DNA from: Nesterenkonia halotolerans
Lineage (GTDB): Bacteria; Actinomycetota; Actinomycetes; Actinomycetales; Micrococcaceae
Assembly (NCBI RefSeq): GCF_014874065.1
Contig: NZ_JADBEE010000001.1
Span: 2,046,001-2,110,000, forward strand
DNA length: 64,000 bases
Direction of reading: 5' to 3'
The position numbers and the translations under genes were made by a program. The notes beneath the pieces are model-generated. The model was not told the DNA's origin. It saw only the letters and a program-made list of their open reading frames with translations, and ran no database searches. Of this stretch, positions 17,839 through 25,595 are shown one piece after another (position 1 is the first letter of the stretch; each line of letters opens with the position of its first letter).

Positions 17839-18297
17839 ATGCCGACGAATTCCCTTCTCGATCTAGATTCCACCGACCATCGCATCATCACGGAGCTGCA
17901 GCGCGATGGCCGAATCACCACGGTCGAGCTGGCACGCAGCGTCAGCCTCTCCGCCAGTGCCACGGCGGATCGGCTTCGCCGACTTCGGGATGGCGGGGTC
18001 ATCACGGGGTACTCCGTGACCGTGGATCCAGAAGCCCTGGGCTACGTCGTGAGCGCCTTCGTGCGGCTGGCCTACCCCTCTGGCAACTACAAGCCCTTCC
18101 ACGACCTCGTGGACACCACGCCGGAGATCGTGGAGGCGCACCACGTCACCGGCGCCGACTGCTTCATCATCAAGGTCCTGGCCCGCTCCATGCGGGACCT
18201 TGAACGCATCACCGGACGCCTGGCGACGCTGGGAAGCATCACGACCAGCGTGGTGTATTCAAGTCCAGTTCCGACGCGGCACATCACTCCTGCCTGA
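17839..18297 (+). CDS. Lrp/AsnC-family transcriptional regulator
   Basis: A 152-residue feast/famine regulator. The HTH is at about residues 10-50 (DSTDHRIITELQRDGRITTVELARSVSLSASATADRLRRL). The C-terminal ligand-binding domain contains VTGADCFIIKVLARSMRDLE. It is divergent from the rhodanese gene, so it probably controls that gene in response to an amino acid, possibly cysteine. The frame remains open far upstream to 17269, but that stretch overlaps the rhodanese gene on the other strand; ATG 17839 starts a standard-length Lrp protein. Confidence 0.9.
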   Translation: MPTNSLLDLDSTDHRIITELQRDGRITTVELARSVSLSASATADRLRRLRDGGVITGYSVTVDPEALGYVVSAFVRLAYPSGNYKPFHDLVDTTPEIVEAHHVTGADCFIIKVLARSMRDLERITGRLATLGSITTSVVYSSPVPTRHITPA

Positions 18298-18312
18298 CAC
18301 GTGATCCTCACC

Positions 18313-18348
18313 TTGCGTTAGTGCAACTAATAGTTATAACGTCTAACT
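18313..18348 (+). promoter_or_regulatory. Predicted promoter with nested inverted repeats
   Basis: A -35-like TTGCGT (18313-18318) and a -10-like TATAAC (18335-18340) are 16 bases apart, upstream of the Asp23-like gene. Two short dyads overlie them, TTAG-TGCAA-CTAA (18318-18330) and AGTTA-n7-TAACT (18332-18348). This AT-rich patch stands out from its surroundings. Confidence 0.45.
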
Positions 18349-18417
18349 GTAAGGTCTATAGCGAGGTACACGGGTGACTGCAACAGGGGGCAGTCCACAG
18401 AGGTATGCAGAAGTCAG

Positions 18418-18798
18418 ATGAGCGCACAACCAGTCCACGAGAGCACGTTCGAATCGAGCATCGCTCCGGCAGCCCCTGCAACGCCGTCGGCGGCTCCCGA
18501 GGTGGACAAGGCTCGTGGACTCCGGTGCACCCGATATGACCAGATGGCCAAGGCTGCCTCCGCCGGACTCATGTCCCACCCCCACGTCGAGTCTGCGATC
18601 GTGGAGATCTCGGGGGACGAGTCCGACCTCGTCTTTCATCTGAACTGCACGATCACCGCCGAGTCTGATCCCTCGGATCTGATGGAGACGGTGTCGAACG
18701 GTGTGATCTCGAACATCGAGCGGATGCTGGGTGTGAGCTTCGCGGCGCGCCGACTGCACTTCAACCGCAGCCTCTACACTGACGGAGCCTCCCAGTGA
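18418..18798 (+). CDS. Asp23/Gls24-like (AmaP-type) small protein
   Basis: A 126-residue hydrophilic protein. After an Ala/Pro-rich lead of about 35 residues it has one alpha/beta domain. The first helix is MAKAASAGLMSHPHVESA, followed by strands VEISGDESDLVFHLNCTI and the helix LMETVSNGVISNIERMLG. The pattern resembles the Asp23/Gls24 envelope-stress family and the equivalent domain in actinobacterial AmaP clusters. The match is from memory and not certain. A small membrane protein follows 49 bases later on the same strand, which fits the membrane-tethered arrangement of that system. An antisense frame of similar length was judged non-coding. Confidence 0.6.
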   Translation: MSAQPVHESTFESSIAPAAPATPSAAPEVDKARGLRCTRYDQMAKAASAGLMSHPHVESAIVEISGDESDLVFHLNCTITAESDPSDLMETVSNGVISNIERMLGVSFAARRLHFNRSLYTDGASQ

Positions 18799-18847
18799 GC
18801 CTGGTTCGCCCCGCGTGCGGACCGTCTCCGTGGAGGGCGGCGCCGCC

Positions 18848-19036
18848 ATGCTGATCCAGACGCTGAACGCATTCCTGCTTGCCGCACTCGTCGTCGCCGT
18901 GCCGGTCCTCGTCACGCTCGCGATCTGGACCGCAGCGCTGGACCTTCGTCAGCGCACGGGCGACGCGACCCGGAGCCGCACTGTCGCTGCCCACCGTGCA
19001 CCGGCTCTCGTGACTCAGTCGAGGAACTCCGCCTGA
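18848..19036 (+). CDS. Small single-span membrane protein
   Basis: A 62-residue protein beginning MLIQTLNAFLLAALVVAVPV, with one strong span (about residues 3-28), followed by a basic, Thr/Arg-rich cytoplasmic tail. ATG 18848 follows GGAGGGCGG by several bases; a GTG at 18815 would add 11 residues. Its 3' end overlaps the 3' end of the convergent PIG-L gene by 22 bases (19015-19036). It probably belongs with the Asp23-like gene upstream, perhaps as its membrane tether. No family is recognised. Confidence 0.55.
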   Translation: MLIQTLNAFLLAALVVAVPVLVTLAIWTAALDLRQRTGDATRSRTVAAHRAPALVTQSRNSA

Positions 19037-20505
19037 GCCACGCTGGGGCCTGCGGGTCCCACCACGTCGATCAGCATGTCCAGATCCTCGTAGCTGCCGT
19101 GACTGGTCCAGCCCGGCACCGCCCACAGATCCTCGCGGATCTGCTCCGCTGAGCGGAACGCCTCCGCATTCGCGTGGCGCCAATGAATCGAGACCAGATG
19201 CCCGTCAGGCTCCAGAGCCGCTGCGGCCCGCGCGAGCACGGCGCTCCACTGCGAATCATTGAGGTAGTAGGCAAGCTCGCTGATGAGGATGAGGTCGAGA
19301 GCACCCTCGGGCCAATCCTCGATGCTGGCCTCTTGGAACGTCACGTTCTCGGCAGAGACCCGGCGTGCGGCGGCCTCCAGCGCGGAGCTGGAGATGTCAG
19401 TGGCGAGAACCTCCTCGCAACGCGGCGCGAGCAGCTCGGTCAGCCCGCCGATGGAGCATCCCGGCTCGAAGGCCCGCCGGTACCGTGCACGCGGAAGCGT
19501 CGCCAGGGTCAGCGCGTACTTGCGCTGCTCGTACCAGCGGCTGGTCACTCCCCACGGGTCGTCCCGCTCGGCGTGAAGTCCTTCAAAATCTAGCGGAGTT
19601 CCGGGGAACACGACCTGCTGGTCGCGCAGCACAGTGGCCAACATGGTGGCGGTCAGGACCGGCTCCCCAGGTTGTCGATCAACCGGTGTGCCCAGTTCCG
19701 TGCCGAGCTGAGAAACGAAAGCGGCGACGGCGCGGGAGCGGGCCTCGGCGAGTTCAGCATCAATGGGGATGGAGCGCGCTGCTGACCACGGGATGTCCGA
19801 GGGCGTCTTCGGCCGTGAGGTCTGCGCGGGCGGGGTGCTGTGCAGCCACAGCCACACCGGGTACTGCACCAGCGGCGCGTTGTGCTGAGCGGCCGCAGCC
19901 GTCGCGGCTTCCCCGCACGCGTCGTGGTCCGGGTGACCGTCCTGGGAGAGCGGCGCGGCAACAAGCGTGCCGCTGGGCATGTGCAGCAATGCGGCCCCGA
20001 TCTGACGGGTGAGGGATTCGATGTGGGCGGCGAGCTCGCCGTCGGGCAGTTTCAGCCGGAGTCGCTCCATTTTCCCTGGGTCCTCCGAGCTGCGCGGACC
20101 CCCCTCGCCGCGCGGTCCCCCCGAGCTGTCTGGCCCGCCCGGGATCAGGGTGCTCAGCTCCTCGAGGGCTGCCTCGGACTCAGCGGTACGGACCTCGGCG
20201 AGCTGATCTGCGGGAATGGTGCTGGGTGGATGAGATCCGGTGCCGTCGGTGGCGGCCAGGATCTTGACCGCTGACCCGCCGCGCAGTGCGGCGGCGATCA
20301 ACGCTGCAGCGCCGAGCACCTCATCGTCGGGATGAGGCGCCACGACGAGCAGTCCCGGAAGATGTTCTGGGATCCACCGTCCTGCGCCGTCGACCTCGCC
20401 GATGCCCCAGAGCGGGACGCGCGCATCGAAGTCCCGCAGGGTCGCAGCGGCGCTGCGCGGAGTCTGCGCGCCGTGAAAGGCCGGCGCGGTCTCACCAGGT
20501 TCCAT
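19015..20505 (-). CDS. PIG-L deacetylase fused to SAM-dependent methyltransferase
   Basis: A 496-residue two-domain enzyme. The N-terminal half is a PIG-L/LmbE-type zinc N-deacetylase (removes acetyl from GlcNAc-like groups). It has PHPDDE at residues 57-62 and the second metal motif HPDHDACGEA at about 195. The C-terminal about 170 residues form a class I methyltransferase, with the SAM motif RAFEPGCSIGGLTELLA and DLILISELAYYL. The ATG lies within the end of the acyl-CoA dehydrogenase-like gene (14-base overlap). The fusion plus its GT2 and dehydrogenase neighbours indicates modification of an amino-sugar-containing molecule, but the product is unknown. Confidence 0.88.
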   Translation of the reverse strand: MEPGETAPAFHGAQTPRSAAATLRDFDARVPLWGIGEVDGAGRWIPEHLPGLLVVAPHPDDEVLGAAALIAAALRGGSAVKILAATDGTGSHPPSTIPADQLAEVRTAESEAALEELSTLIPGGPDSSGGPRGEGGPRSSEDPGKMERLRLKLPDGELAAHIESLTRQIGAALLHMPSGTLVAAPLSQDGHPDHDACGEAATAAAAQHNAPLVQYPVWLWLHSTPPAQTSRPKTPSDIPWSAARSIPIDAELAEARSRAVAAFVSQLGTELGTPVDRQPGEPVLTATMLATVLRDQQVVFPGTPLDFEGLHAERDDPWGVTSRWYEQRKYALTLATLPRARYRRAFEPGCSIGGLTELLAPRCEEVLATDISSSALEAAARRVSAENVTFQEASIEDWPEGALDLILISELAYYLNDSQWSAVLARAAAALEPDGHLVSIHWRHANAEAFRSAEQIREDLWAVPGWTSHGSYEDLDMLIDVVGPAGPSVAQAEFLD

Positions 20506-21526
20506 GGCCGTCTCTGATCAGGTCGTCCCAGCTGAGTCCGTCCTCGGCCATCACGGCAGGCAGCGCCGCCTCATCCGTCTCGGCGTGGGACTGGCGGATG
20601 TAGATGCTGAGATCGGCCACCCGCTGCGCATGGGCCGCGTCCGAGGCGAGCGGACCCGGTCCGAGTGCGCGCCCCGTGCGGTCGATGACCTCAGCCGCCA
20701 TGCGGTCGATCAGGGTCCGCACCGCAAAGGCCTGCGCCTTCGCCAACGGAAGGTTTGTCGGCTCGGCATCCACCGAGGCGGCCGTCCGTTCCAGCAGCGC
20801 CCAGCTCGCGCTGAGTGCCGCGGCCACGGCCCCGGCATGGGCGCGGAGGATCGGCGAGGCACTGGGGGTGGAGGCCCGGGCGAGCAGGGGAGCGGCGACG
20901 GCGCGGGCGGCGCCGTACCAACAGGCGGCCACTCCGATGCCGCCGTGCCAGAAACCGGCGCGGTCCAGGTAGTCCGCGTGTGTTCCCAGGGGGGTCGCGT
21001 GGACCTGTTCGAAGGAGACCCAGCCCGAGTCGCTGGCCGCCATGCCCACCGCATGCCAGGTGTCTGGCACGGGCGTGACCCCGGGGGAGGAGAGGTCAAC
21101 GGCGAAGAGCACCTTGTGCGGGACGTCATCGGATGCCTCCGCGTCATCACCCTGCGCGGCTGGGGTGTCAGTGGTGCTGACGGTGGCGGTGACCAGCGCG
21201 TGGGTGCACAGCGACGCCCCCGAGCACCACGGCTTTGTGCCGGTCAGCGTCCAGCCCTGGCCGCTGTGCTGCGCCCTTAGCACCGGCGTCGGCGGCTCTG
21301 CAGCCCATACGCCCCACAGCTGACCAGGGCGGACCAGTTCATGCTGGCCCAGCTCGGCCGTGATGGCGACCGCGTCGGCGTGGGCCTCGTAGAGCCGACC
21401 CACCACCGTGTGGTCCGCGGTGATGCCTGCCAGTCTGCGCCACCGGGCGATGGTGTCCCCGTGGCCGGGAAGGGTGGGAGTGCCGGCACGCAGGCAGGAG
21501 TGGACGTCCGCCAGAATCTTGTTCAT
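20492..21526 (-). CDS. Acyl-CoA dehydrogenase-family protein
   Basis: A 344-residue flavoprotein-like member of the acyl-CoA dehydrogenase superfamily. The middle beta domain is recognisable from RPGQLWGVWAAE, the GWTLTGTKPWCSGA segment and DTWHAVGMAASDSGWVSFEQV. The C-terminal helical bundle follows (RAGFWHGGIGVAACWYGAARAVA). It is shorter than catabolic enzymes (about 380), and I cannot place a catalytic glutamate with confidence. A biosynthetic or oxygenase-like role is therefore possible. It overlaps both neighbours by a few bases (GT2 stop 21523; PIG-L start 20505), so the three are translationally coupled. Confidence 0.85.
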   Translation of the reverse strand: MNKILADVHSCLRAGTPTLPGHGDTIARWRRLAGITADHTVVGRLYEAHADAVAITAELGQHELVRPGQLWGVWAAEPPTPVLRAQHSGQGWTLTGTKPWCSGASLCTHALVTATVSTTDTPAAQGDDAEASDDVPHKVLFAVDLSSPGVTPVPDTWHAVGMAASDSGWVSFEQVHATPLGTHADYLDRAGFWHGGIGVAACWYGAARAVAAPLLARASTPSASPILRAHAGAVAAALSASWALLERTAASVDAEPTNLPLAKAQAFAVRTLIDRMAAEVIDRTGRALGPGPLASDAAHAQRVADLSIYIRQSHAETDEAALPAVMAEDGLSWDDLIRDGHGTW

Positions 21527-22248
21527 GCGGGCAGAGCCCCCAGGGTCTGGGCGAACCCGCGCGGGACGCGCCCGGTGGTGCGTCGTGAGGTCAGCACGGG
21601 CATGTCCGTCGCCGTGACGACGCGCGCCCCGGACTCGCGGAATCGATGCACGAGGTCCACATCCTCATCGGCTTCGAGGCGCTGGAAGCCCTCGACGTCG
21701 AGGTAGCGTGCTGCACTGAACGCCAGATTGGCTCCGTGGATATGGCCGTGGCCGCCGGGAGTGAACTTTCCTGTGTAGTCAGCGGCCCAGGCGCGCCCCA
21801 GAGGATCTTCACCGAGGCGTGGGTCGAGCGACACCGTGCCGATGACGAGGTCGGCCCCTTGTGCTCGGTGAGCCTTCTGCCTGCTGAACCAGTCCAGCGG
21901 AACCTGGCTGTCGGCGTCGGTGGTCGCCAGCCAGGGAGGGTCGGTCTGAGTATCCGGGCGAGCAGCGCCAGGCCGGGTGGATGATGGGTTGAGCCCGTGC
22001 CGGAATCCTGCCGCCCTGGCGGCTCCGACGTTGTGCGCCTCGATCTCCAGCACCTCGGCTCCTGCCTGGCGTGCCAGGGCGGCAGTCGCATCGCTGCAGG
22101 CATCGGCGACGACGATGAGCCGCAGCGCCGCTCCGGCATGATCCGCCGCCGCGCGAACGGCCGTGATAGCGGCGAGCACTGTGGCCGCTTCGTCGTGGGC
22201 GGGGATGACCACGAGGACATCGAGTTCTGGGGCGGCGGCGGCACTCAC
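21523..22248 (-). CDS. Family 2 glycosyltransferase
   Basis: A 241-residue GT-A-fold glycosyltransferase. It contains VLVVIPAHDEAATV at the N-terminus, VVADACSDAT, the acidic DxD-like TDADSQVP, and a C-terminal ADEDVDLVHRFRESGARV that matches the ED/QxxRW region loosely. No membrane spans follow, so it is a soluble or peripheral enzyme. It is the first gene of a three-gene operon with the dehydrogenase-like and PIG-L/methyltransferase genes. A sugar (possibly an N-acetylhexosamine) would be attached first and then deacetylated and methylated. The acceptor is unknown. Confidence 0.88.
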   Translation of the reverse strand: MSAAAAPELDVLVVIPAHDEAATVLAAITAVRAAADHAGAALRLIVVADACSDATAALARQAGAEVLEIEAHNVGAARAAGFRHGLNPSSTRPGAARPDTQTDPPWLATTDADSQVPLDWFSRQKAHRAQGADLVIGTVSLDPRLGEDPLGRAWAADYTGKFTPGGHGHIHGANLAFSAARYLDVEGFQRLEADEDVDLVHRFRESGARVVTATDMPVLTSRRTTGRVPRGFAQTLGALPA

Positions 22249-22284
22249 GTGCTTGAGTCTAGGCGGTGCTCGTGGCTCAAGGTG

Positions 22285-22614
22285 TCACTGCGCTGTTGAG
22301 TCTTGGTCCTGTTCCTGGAGCAGGGCGGTGAGTGCCTGTTTGTGCCCGGTGTAGGCATCGCGACCGAGCTCGGAGAGGGACAGCATCAGGCGTGAGCGTC
22401 CCGCCCGCACGAACGGCTCTTCTGTCACGTATCTCGCGGAGACGAGCTGGGTCAGTTGTTTGCTCAGCGCCGACTTGGACAGTCCGGTGCGCTCCTGGAT
22501 CTCCGCAAATTCGATTCCCTTCGCCTGCGAGAGCATGGCGCAGATGCGCAGCCGGTGAGCAGCGTGGATGAGCGGGTCAAAGCGCGGTTCAGGCCCCTCG
22601 GCTTCAGACCCCAC
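22285..22614 (-). CDS. Winged-helix regulator (MarR/ArsR-like)
   Basis: A 109-residue DNA-binding protein with one winged helix. The core runs from HAAHRLRICAMLSQ through EFAEIQERTGLSKSALSKQLTQLVSARYV to the wing EPFVRAGRSRLMLSL. The type is often found paired with a small membrane protein, as here. GTG 22614 gives a standard-length protein and overlaps the upstream gene's stop by 11 bases. A start at 22695 would add 27 residues in an alternative frame inside that gene. It is the probable ligand of the two TGTTTCC dyads at 23048-23092. Confidence 0.8.
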   Translation of the reverse strand: MGSEAEGPEPRFDPLIHAAHRLRICAMLSQAKGIEFAEIQERTGLSKSALSKQLTQLVSARYVTEEPFVRAGRSRLMLSLSELGRDAYTGHKQALTALLQEQDQDSTAQ

Positions 22615-23056
22615 GAGGCCGCCGCTGATAGGCGATGCTGACTCCGAGGAGCCCTGCGGCGAGGATGGCACCGGCTGCCAGCCAGACCCAGCCACCGAGG
22701 ATGCTGTCCAGAGCGATCGCGGCTACGGGGATGGCGCCGGCCGCCAATCCGGATAGCAGCATCGGACGCCAGGGGAGGCGAATGCCCTGGTATCCGGGGT
22801 GGTTCAGTCCCACGGCCCCGGCAAGCCCGCCGATTCCGATCGTCAGCATCAGGATCAGCGAGACCTGGAGGATTCTCGTTGCACCACTGAGATCCTCCAG
22901 CGCGTTCAACCCGAGCGCCCCGAAGATCAGTGCCGCGATGGCAGGCAGATACCAGGGAGGAAGGGGGCGGTAGATCGTGGCTCGCTCCTCCTGCTCAGCC
23001 GCATCGAGTGCGCGACGCGCCTCCTCGGGAGTAGGAGCTGATCCTGTTGTTTCCAT
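22604..23056 (-). CDS. Four-span membrane protein paired with the winged-helix regulator
   Basis: A 150-residue membrane protein. A hydrophilic N-terminus (about 30 residues, EEARRALDAAEQEERA) precedes spans at about 36-53, 63-84, 98-115 and 121-141. I recognise no named family, but such proteins commonly share an operon with a small winged-helix regulator in Actinobacteria. The ATG lies inside one copy of a repeated operator, and the promoter elements place transcription start at or next to it, so the message is probably leaderless. Role unknown; it may transport or sense a membrane-active compound. Confidence 0.75.
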   Translation of the reverse strand: METTGSAPTPEEARRALDAAEQEERATIYRPLPPWYLPAIAALIFGALGLNALEDLSGATRILQVSLILMLTIGIGGLAGAVGLNHPGYQGIRLPWRPMLLSGLAAGAIPVAAIALDSILGGWVWLAAGAILAAGLLGVSIAYQRRPRGV

Positions 23057-23092
23057 GCAGGAAACAGTACAGGTGTTTCCATCCTGGAAACA
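23048..23092. promoter_or_regulatory. Two copies of a TGTTTCC-n5-GGAAACA operator
   Basis: Exact 7-base arms occur twice: 23048-23054/23060-23066 (spacer ATGCA) and 23074-23080/23086-23092 (spacer ATCCT). The centres are 26 bases apart. Copy 1 contains the start codon of the minus-strand membrane protein gene. Copy 2 overlaps its predicted -35. They probably bind the winged-helix regulator encoded downstream in the same operon. Confidence 0.8.
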
Positions 23093-23093
23093 A
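23064..23093 (-). promoter_or_regulatory. Predicted promoter for a leaderless transcript
   Basis: On the minus strand TTGTTT (23088-23093) and TACTGT (23064-23069) are 18 bases apart. The -10 ends 7 bases before the A of ATG 23056, which would make the start codon the transcription start. No ribosome binding site is present. Confidence 0.5.
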
Positions 23094-23170
23094 GAGGTTT
23101 TTCGCTGTGTTTCTCGTCGCGCCCTTGACCATGGAGGAATTTCCGCAGTGCTTCAGGCCTTGGACCGTGC

Positions 23171-24271
23171 ATGACCTCCGATGTAGAAGAACCAACACTG
23201 CCCGCCGACCGCACCGCGCTGATCGTCGGGGCCTCTGGCATCACCGGATCCGCTGTCGCCCGGCAGCTCGTCGCCGAGGGGTGGGACGTGCTGGCCCTGT
23301 CCCGGAGTGCCGTCTCCGCTCCGGGCGTGCGCGGGGTTGCTGCCAATCTTCGCGATCCCGAGAGCCTCGCCACCGCGCTGGCCGAGCACCGGCCGACGCA
23401 CGTGTTCTTCAGCGCCTGGCAGAAGCAGGACACCGAGGCGGAGAACATCAGGGTCAACGGCGCCATGCTGCGTGACCTCTTGGCAGCGCTGAAGCACGCG
23501 CCGCTGCAGCATGTTTCCATCGTGACCGGACTCAAGCACTATCTCGGCCCCTTCGAGGCCTACGCCGCCGGAGCCACCCCCGATACTCCCTTCCACGAAG
23601 AGGAGCCGCGACTGGAGACCCCGAACTTCTACTACGCGCATGAGGATGAGCTCTTCGCCGCGGCGGAGCGTCAGGGCTTCACCTGGTCCGTGCACCGGGC
23701 GCACACCATCATCGGCCACGCCGTGGGCAACGCCATGAACATGGGCCTGACCATCGCCGTTCAGGCGACGCTCGCCAAAGAGCTGGATCTCGACTTCGTG
23801 TTCCCCGGCAGCGAGCAGCAGTGGAACGGGCTCACCGATGTGACCGACGCAGGGCTGCTCGCCGAGCAGATGATCTGGGCTTCCACGGACCCTGCCGGGG
23901 CGAACGAACCCTTCAACATCGTCAACGGGGACGTGTTCCGGTGGCGCTGGATGTGGCCGCGGCTCGCGGCTGATCTCGGTGTGGCCCCTGAGCGCGTGAT
24001 CGGATTCTCCGAGGCGCCGCGTCCGTTGGAGGAGCAGATGGCGCCGCACGAGGCGGCATGGCCCGCGATTGCGGAGAAGCACGGTCTCATCGAGTCCGAT
24101 ATCCAGCGACTGGCCTCCTGGTGGCACACCGACGCCGATCTGGGGCGTGAGATGGAGGTCGTCACAGATATGGGCAAGAGCCGCGACGCTGGGTTCCTGT
24201 CCCACCGCCGCACCGAGCAGGCCTTCAAGGACCTGTTCGTCCGCTACCGCGCGGACCGCGTCATCCCCTAG
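23171..24271 (+). CDS. PRISE-like SDR (progesterone 5-beta-reductase/iridoid synthase family)
   Basis: A 366-residue atypical short-chain reductase. The NADPH motif is LIVGASGITGSAVARQL (about residues 17-33). The family-specific TGLKHYLGPFEAY supplies the motif lysine, and PNFYYAHEDELFAAA carries the catalytic tyrosine. PRISE enzymes reduce activated C=C bonds in enones. Plant members make cardenolides and iridoids; bacterial roles are poorly known. The start has no clear ribosome binding site. The two operator copies lie about 80-120 bases upstream, so the winged-helix regulator may influence it too. Confidence 0.85.
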   Translation: MTSDVEEPTLPADRTALIVGASGITGSAVARQLVAEGWDVLALSRSAVSAPGVRGVAANLRDPESLATALAEHRPTHVFFSAWQKQDTEAENIRVNGAMLRDLLAALKHAPLQHVSIVTGLKHYLGPFEAYAAGATPDTPFHEEEPRLETPNFYYAHEDELFAAAERQGFTWSVHRAHTIIGHAVGNAMNMGLTIAVQATLAKELDLDFVFPGSEQQWNGLTDVTDAGLLAEQMIWASTDPAGANEPFNIVNGDVFRWRWMWPRLAADLGVAPERVIGFSEAPRPLEEQMAPHEAAWPAIAEKHGLIESDIQRLASWWHTDADLGREMEVVTDMGKSRDAGFLSHRRTEQAFKDLFVRYRADRVIP

Positions 24272-24322
24272 ACCGCGAGAGCAGTGCCGCGTTCGGCGCG
24301 CTGATTCGCGCCGTGGCATGAC

Positions 24323-24377
24323 GAACGCCCCGCCGCAGGGGAACTCGGGGAGTTCCTCTGGGACGGGGCGTGCGTTC
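24323..24377. terminator. Long bidirectional stem-loop terminator
   Basis: Outer arms GAACGCCCCG (from 24323) and CGGGGCG..GTTC (to 24377) enclose a second stem AGGGGAACTC/GAGTTCCTCT around GGG. It sits between the convergent PRISE reductase and alcohol dehydrogenase genes. Confidence 0.7.
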
Positions 24378-24408
24378 TGTGCTGCTCGGGTCGCTCAGAA
24401 CCTCATGC

Positions 24409-25464
24409 TCAGGAGGCGTTCTCCAGCGAGGCGATGTCGATGACGGCGCGGTAGCGCACGTCGCCCGAGACGACCTTGTCGTAGTACTCGGCGACCTGAT
24501 CGGCCTGGATCAGCTCAGTGGTGGCCGTGATGCCGTGCTTGGCGCAGAAGTCCAGCATCTCCTGGGTCTCCGGGAGACCGCCGACCATGGAGCCGGCGTA
24601 GTTCCGGCGCATGGTGAGCAGCGAGAACATCTGGAAGGACTGCTCCTCGCTGGGGGCTCCGACGTTGACCATGGTCCCGCCGCGGCCCAGCAGGCCGAGG
24701 AAGGAGTCAAGGCTGACGGATGCGCCCACGGTGTTGATGATCAGGTCGAAGGTTCCGGCCAGCTCCTGGAACGCGCTGCCGTCCGCGGTGGCGCGGTAGG
24801 AGGTGGCGCCGAAGCTGAGTCCGTCTTCCTTCTTGCTGTCGGTGCGGCTGAGCACGGTGACCTCAGCGCCCATGGCGGCGGCGATCTTGACCGCGATGTG
24901 CCCCAGTCCGCCCATGCCGATCACACCGACCTTCACGCCCGGACCGGCGCCGTAGCGCTTCAGCGGGGCGTAGGTGGTGATCCCGGCGCAGAGCAGCGGG
25001 GTGGTCGAGGCGGCGTCCATGCCCTCGGGGATGCGCAGCACGAAGTGGTCACGGACCACGATCTGCTGGCTGTATCCGCCATGGGTGGTCTCACCGTCCT
25101 TGTCCTGACCGTTGTAGGTCGCGACGACGCCCTGGCTGCAGAACTGCTCCTCGCCGGCCTTGCAGGCCTCGCACTCCATGCAGGAATCAGCGAAGCAGCC
25201 GACGCCGACGGTGTCACCGACGGTGAACTCGGAGACGTCAGCCCCGACCTCGACCACGTCGCCGATGATCTCGTGCCCCGGAGTCATCGGGTAGCTGGCG
25301 CCGCCCCATTCGTTGCGGACCTGGTGGATGTCGGTGTGGCAGATGCCCGCATAGCGGATGGCGATGCGCACGTCATCGGCGCGCACGCTGCGACGCTCGA
25401 GCGGACGGCGGGTGAAGTCACCTTCGGCGCTGTCGGCCTGAAGTGCGGTGATGGTCGTAGTCAT
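24409..25464 (-). CDS. Zinc-dependent NAD(P) alcohol dehydrogenase (CAD/YahK type)
   Basis: A 351-residue medium-chain alcohol dehydrogenase that interconverts aldehydes and alcohols. Catalytic zinc ligands appear in AGICHTDIH and PMTPGHEIIG. The structural zinc site is four cysteines within CFADSCMECEACKAGEEQFC. The cofactor motif is GVIGMGGLGHIAV, and VLSRTDSKK after the next strand favours NADPH, as in the cinnamyl-alcohol/YahK group. It is third in a same-strand series after an alpha/beta hydrolase and OsmC, with a hairpin separating it from OsmC. Possibly part of an aldehyde or peroxide stress response. Confidence 0.92.
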   Translation of the reverse strand: MTTTITALQADSAEGDFTRRPLERRSVRADDVRIAIRYAGICHTDIHQVRNEWGGASYPMTPGHEIIGDVVEVGADVSEFTVGDTVGVGCFADSCMECEACKAGEEQFCSQGVVATYNGQDKDGETTHGGYSQQIVVRDHFVLRIPEGMDAASTTPLLCAGITTYAPLKRYGAGPGVKVGVIGMGGLGHIAVKIAAAMGAEVTVLSRTDSKKEDGLSFGATSYRATADGSAFQELAGTFDLIINTVGASVSLDSFLGLLGRGGTMVNVGAPSEEQSFQMFSLLTMRRNYAGSMVGGLPETQEMLDFCAKHGITATTELIQADQVAEYYDKVVSGDVRYRAVIDIASLENAS

Positions 25465-25521
25465 AGGGTGTTCCTTCGTGTGGTGGCGCAGTGATGCGCG
25501 GTGAAAGTGTCAGGAGACGCC

Positions 25522-25562
25522 GCAGGGCCGCGGCGGGCGATGGAGGCGCGCCGCGGCCCTGC
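25522..25562 (-). terminator. GC-rich hairpin between OsmC and ADH genes
   Basis: Exact 14-base arms, GCAGGGCCGCGGCG (25522-25535) and its complement (25549-25562), with a 13-base loop. It follows the OsmC stop by 33 bases on the minus strand and would reduce read-through into the ADH gene. Confidence 0.7.
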
Positions 25563-25595
25563 AGGCGTGTGCTGGACCGATGTGGTCTGAGCGGA

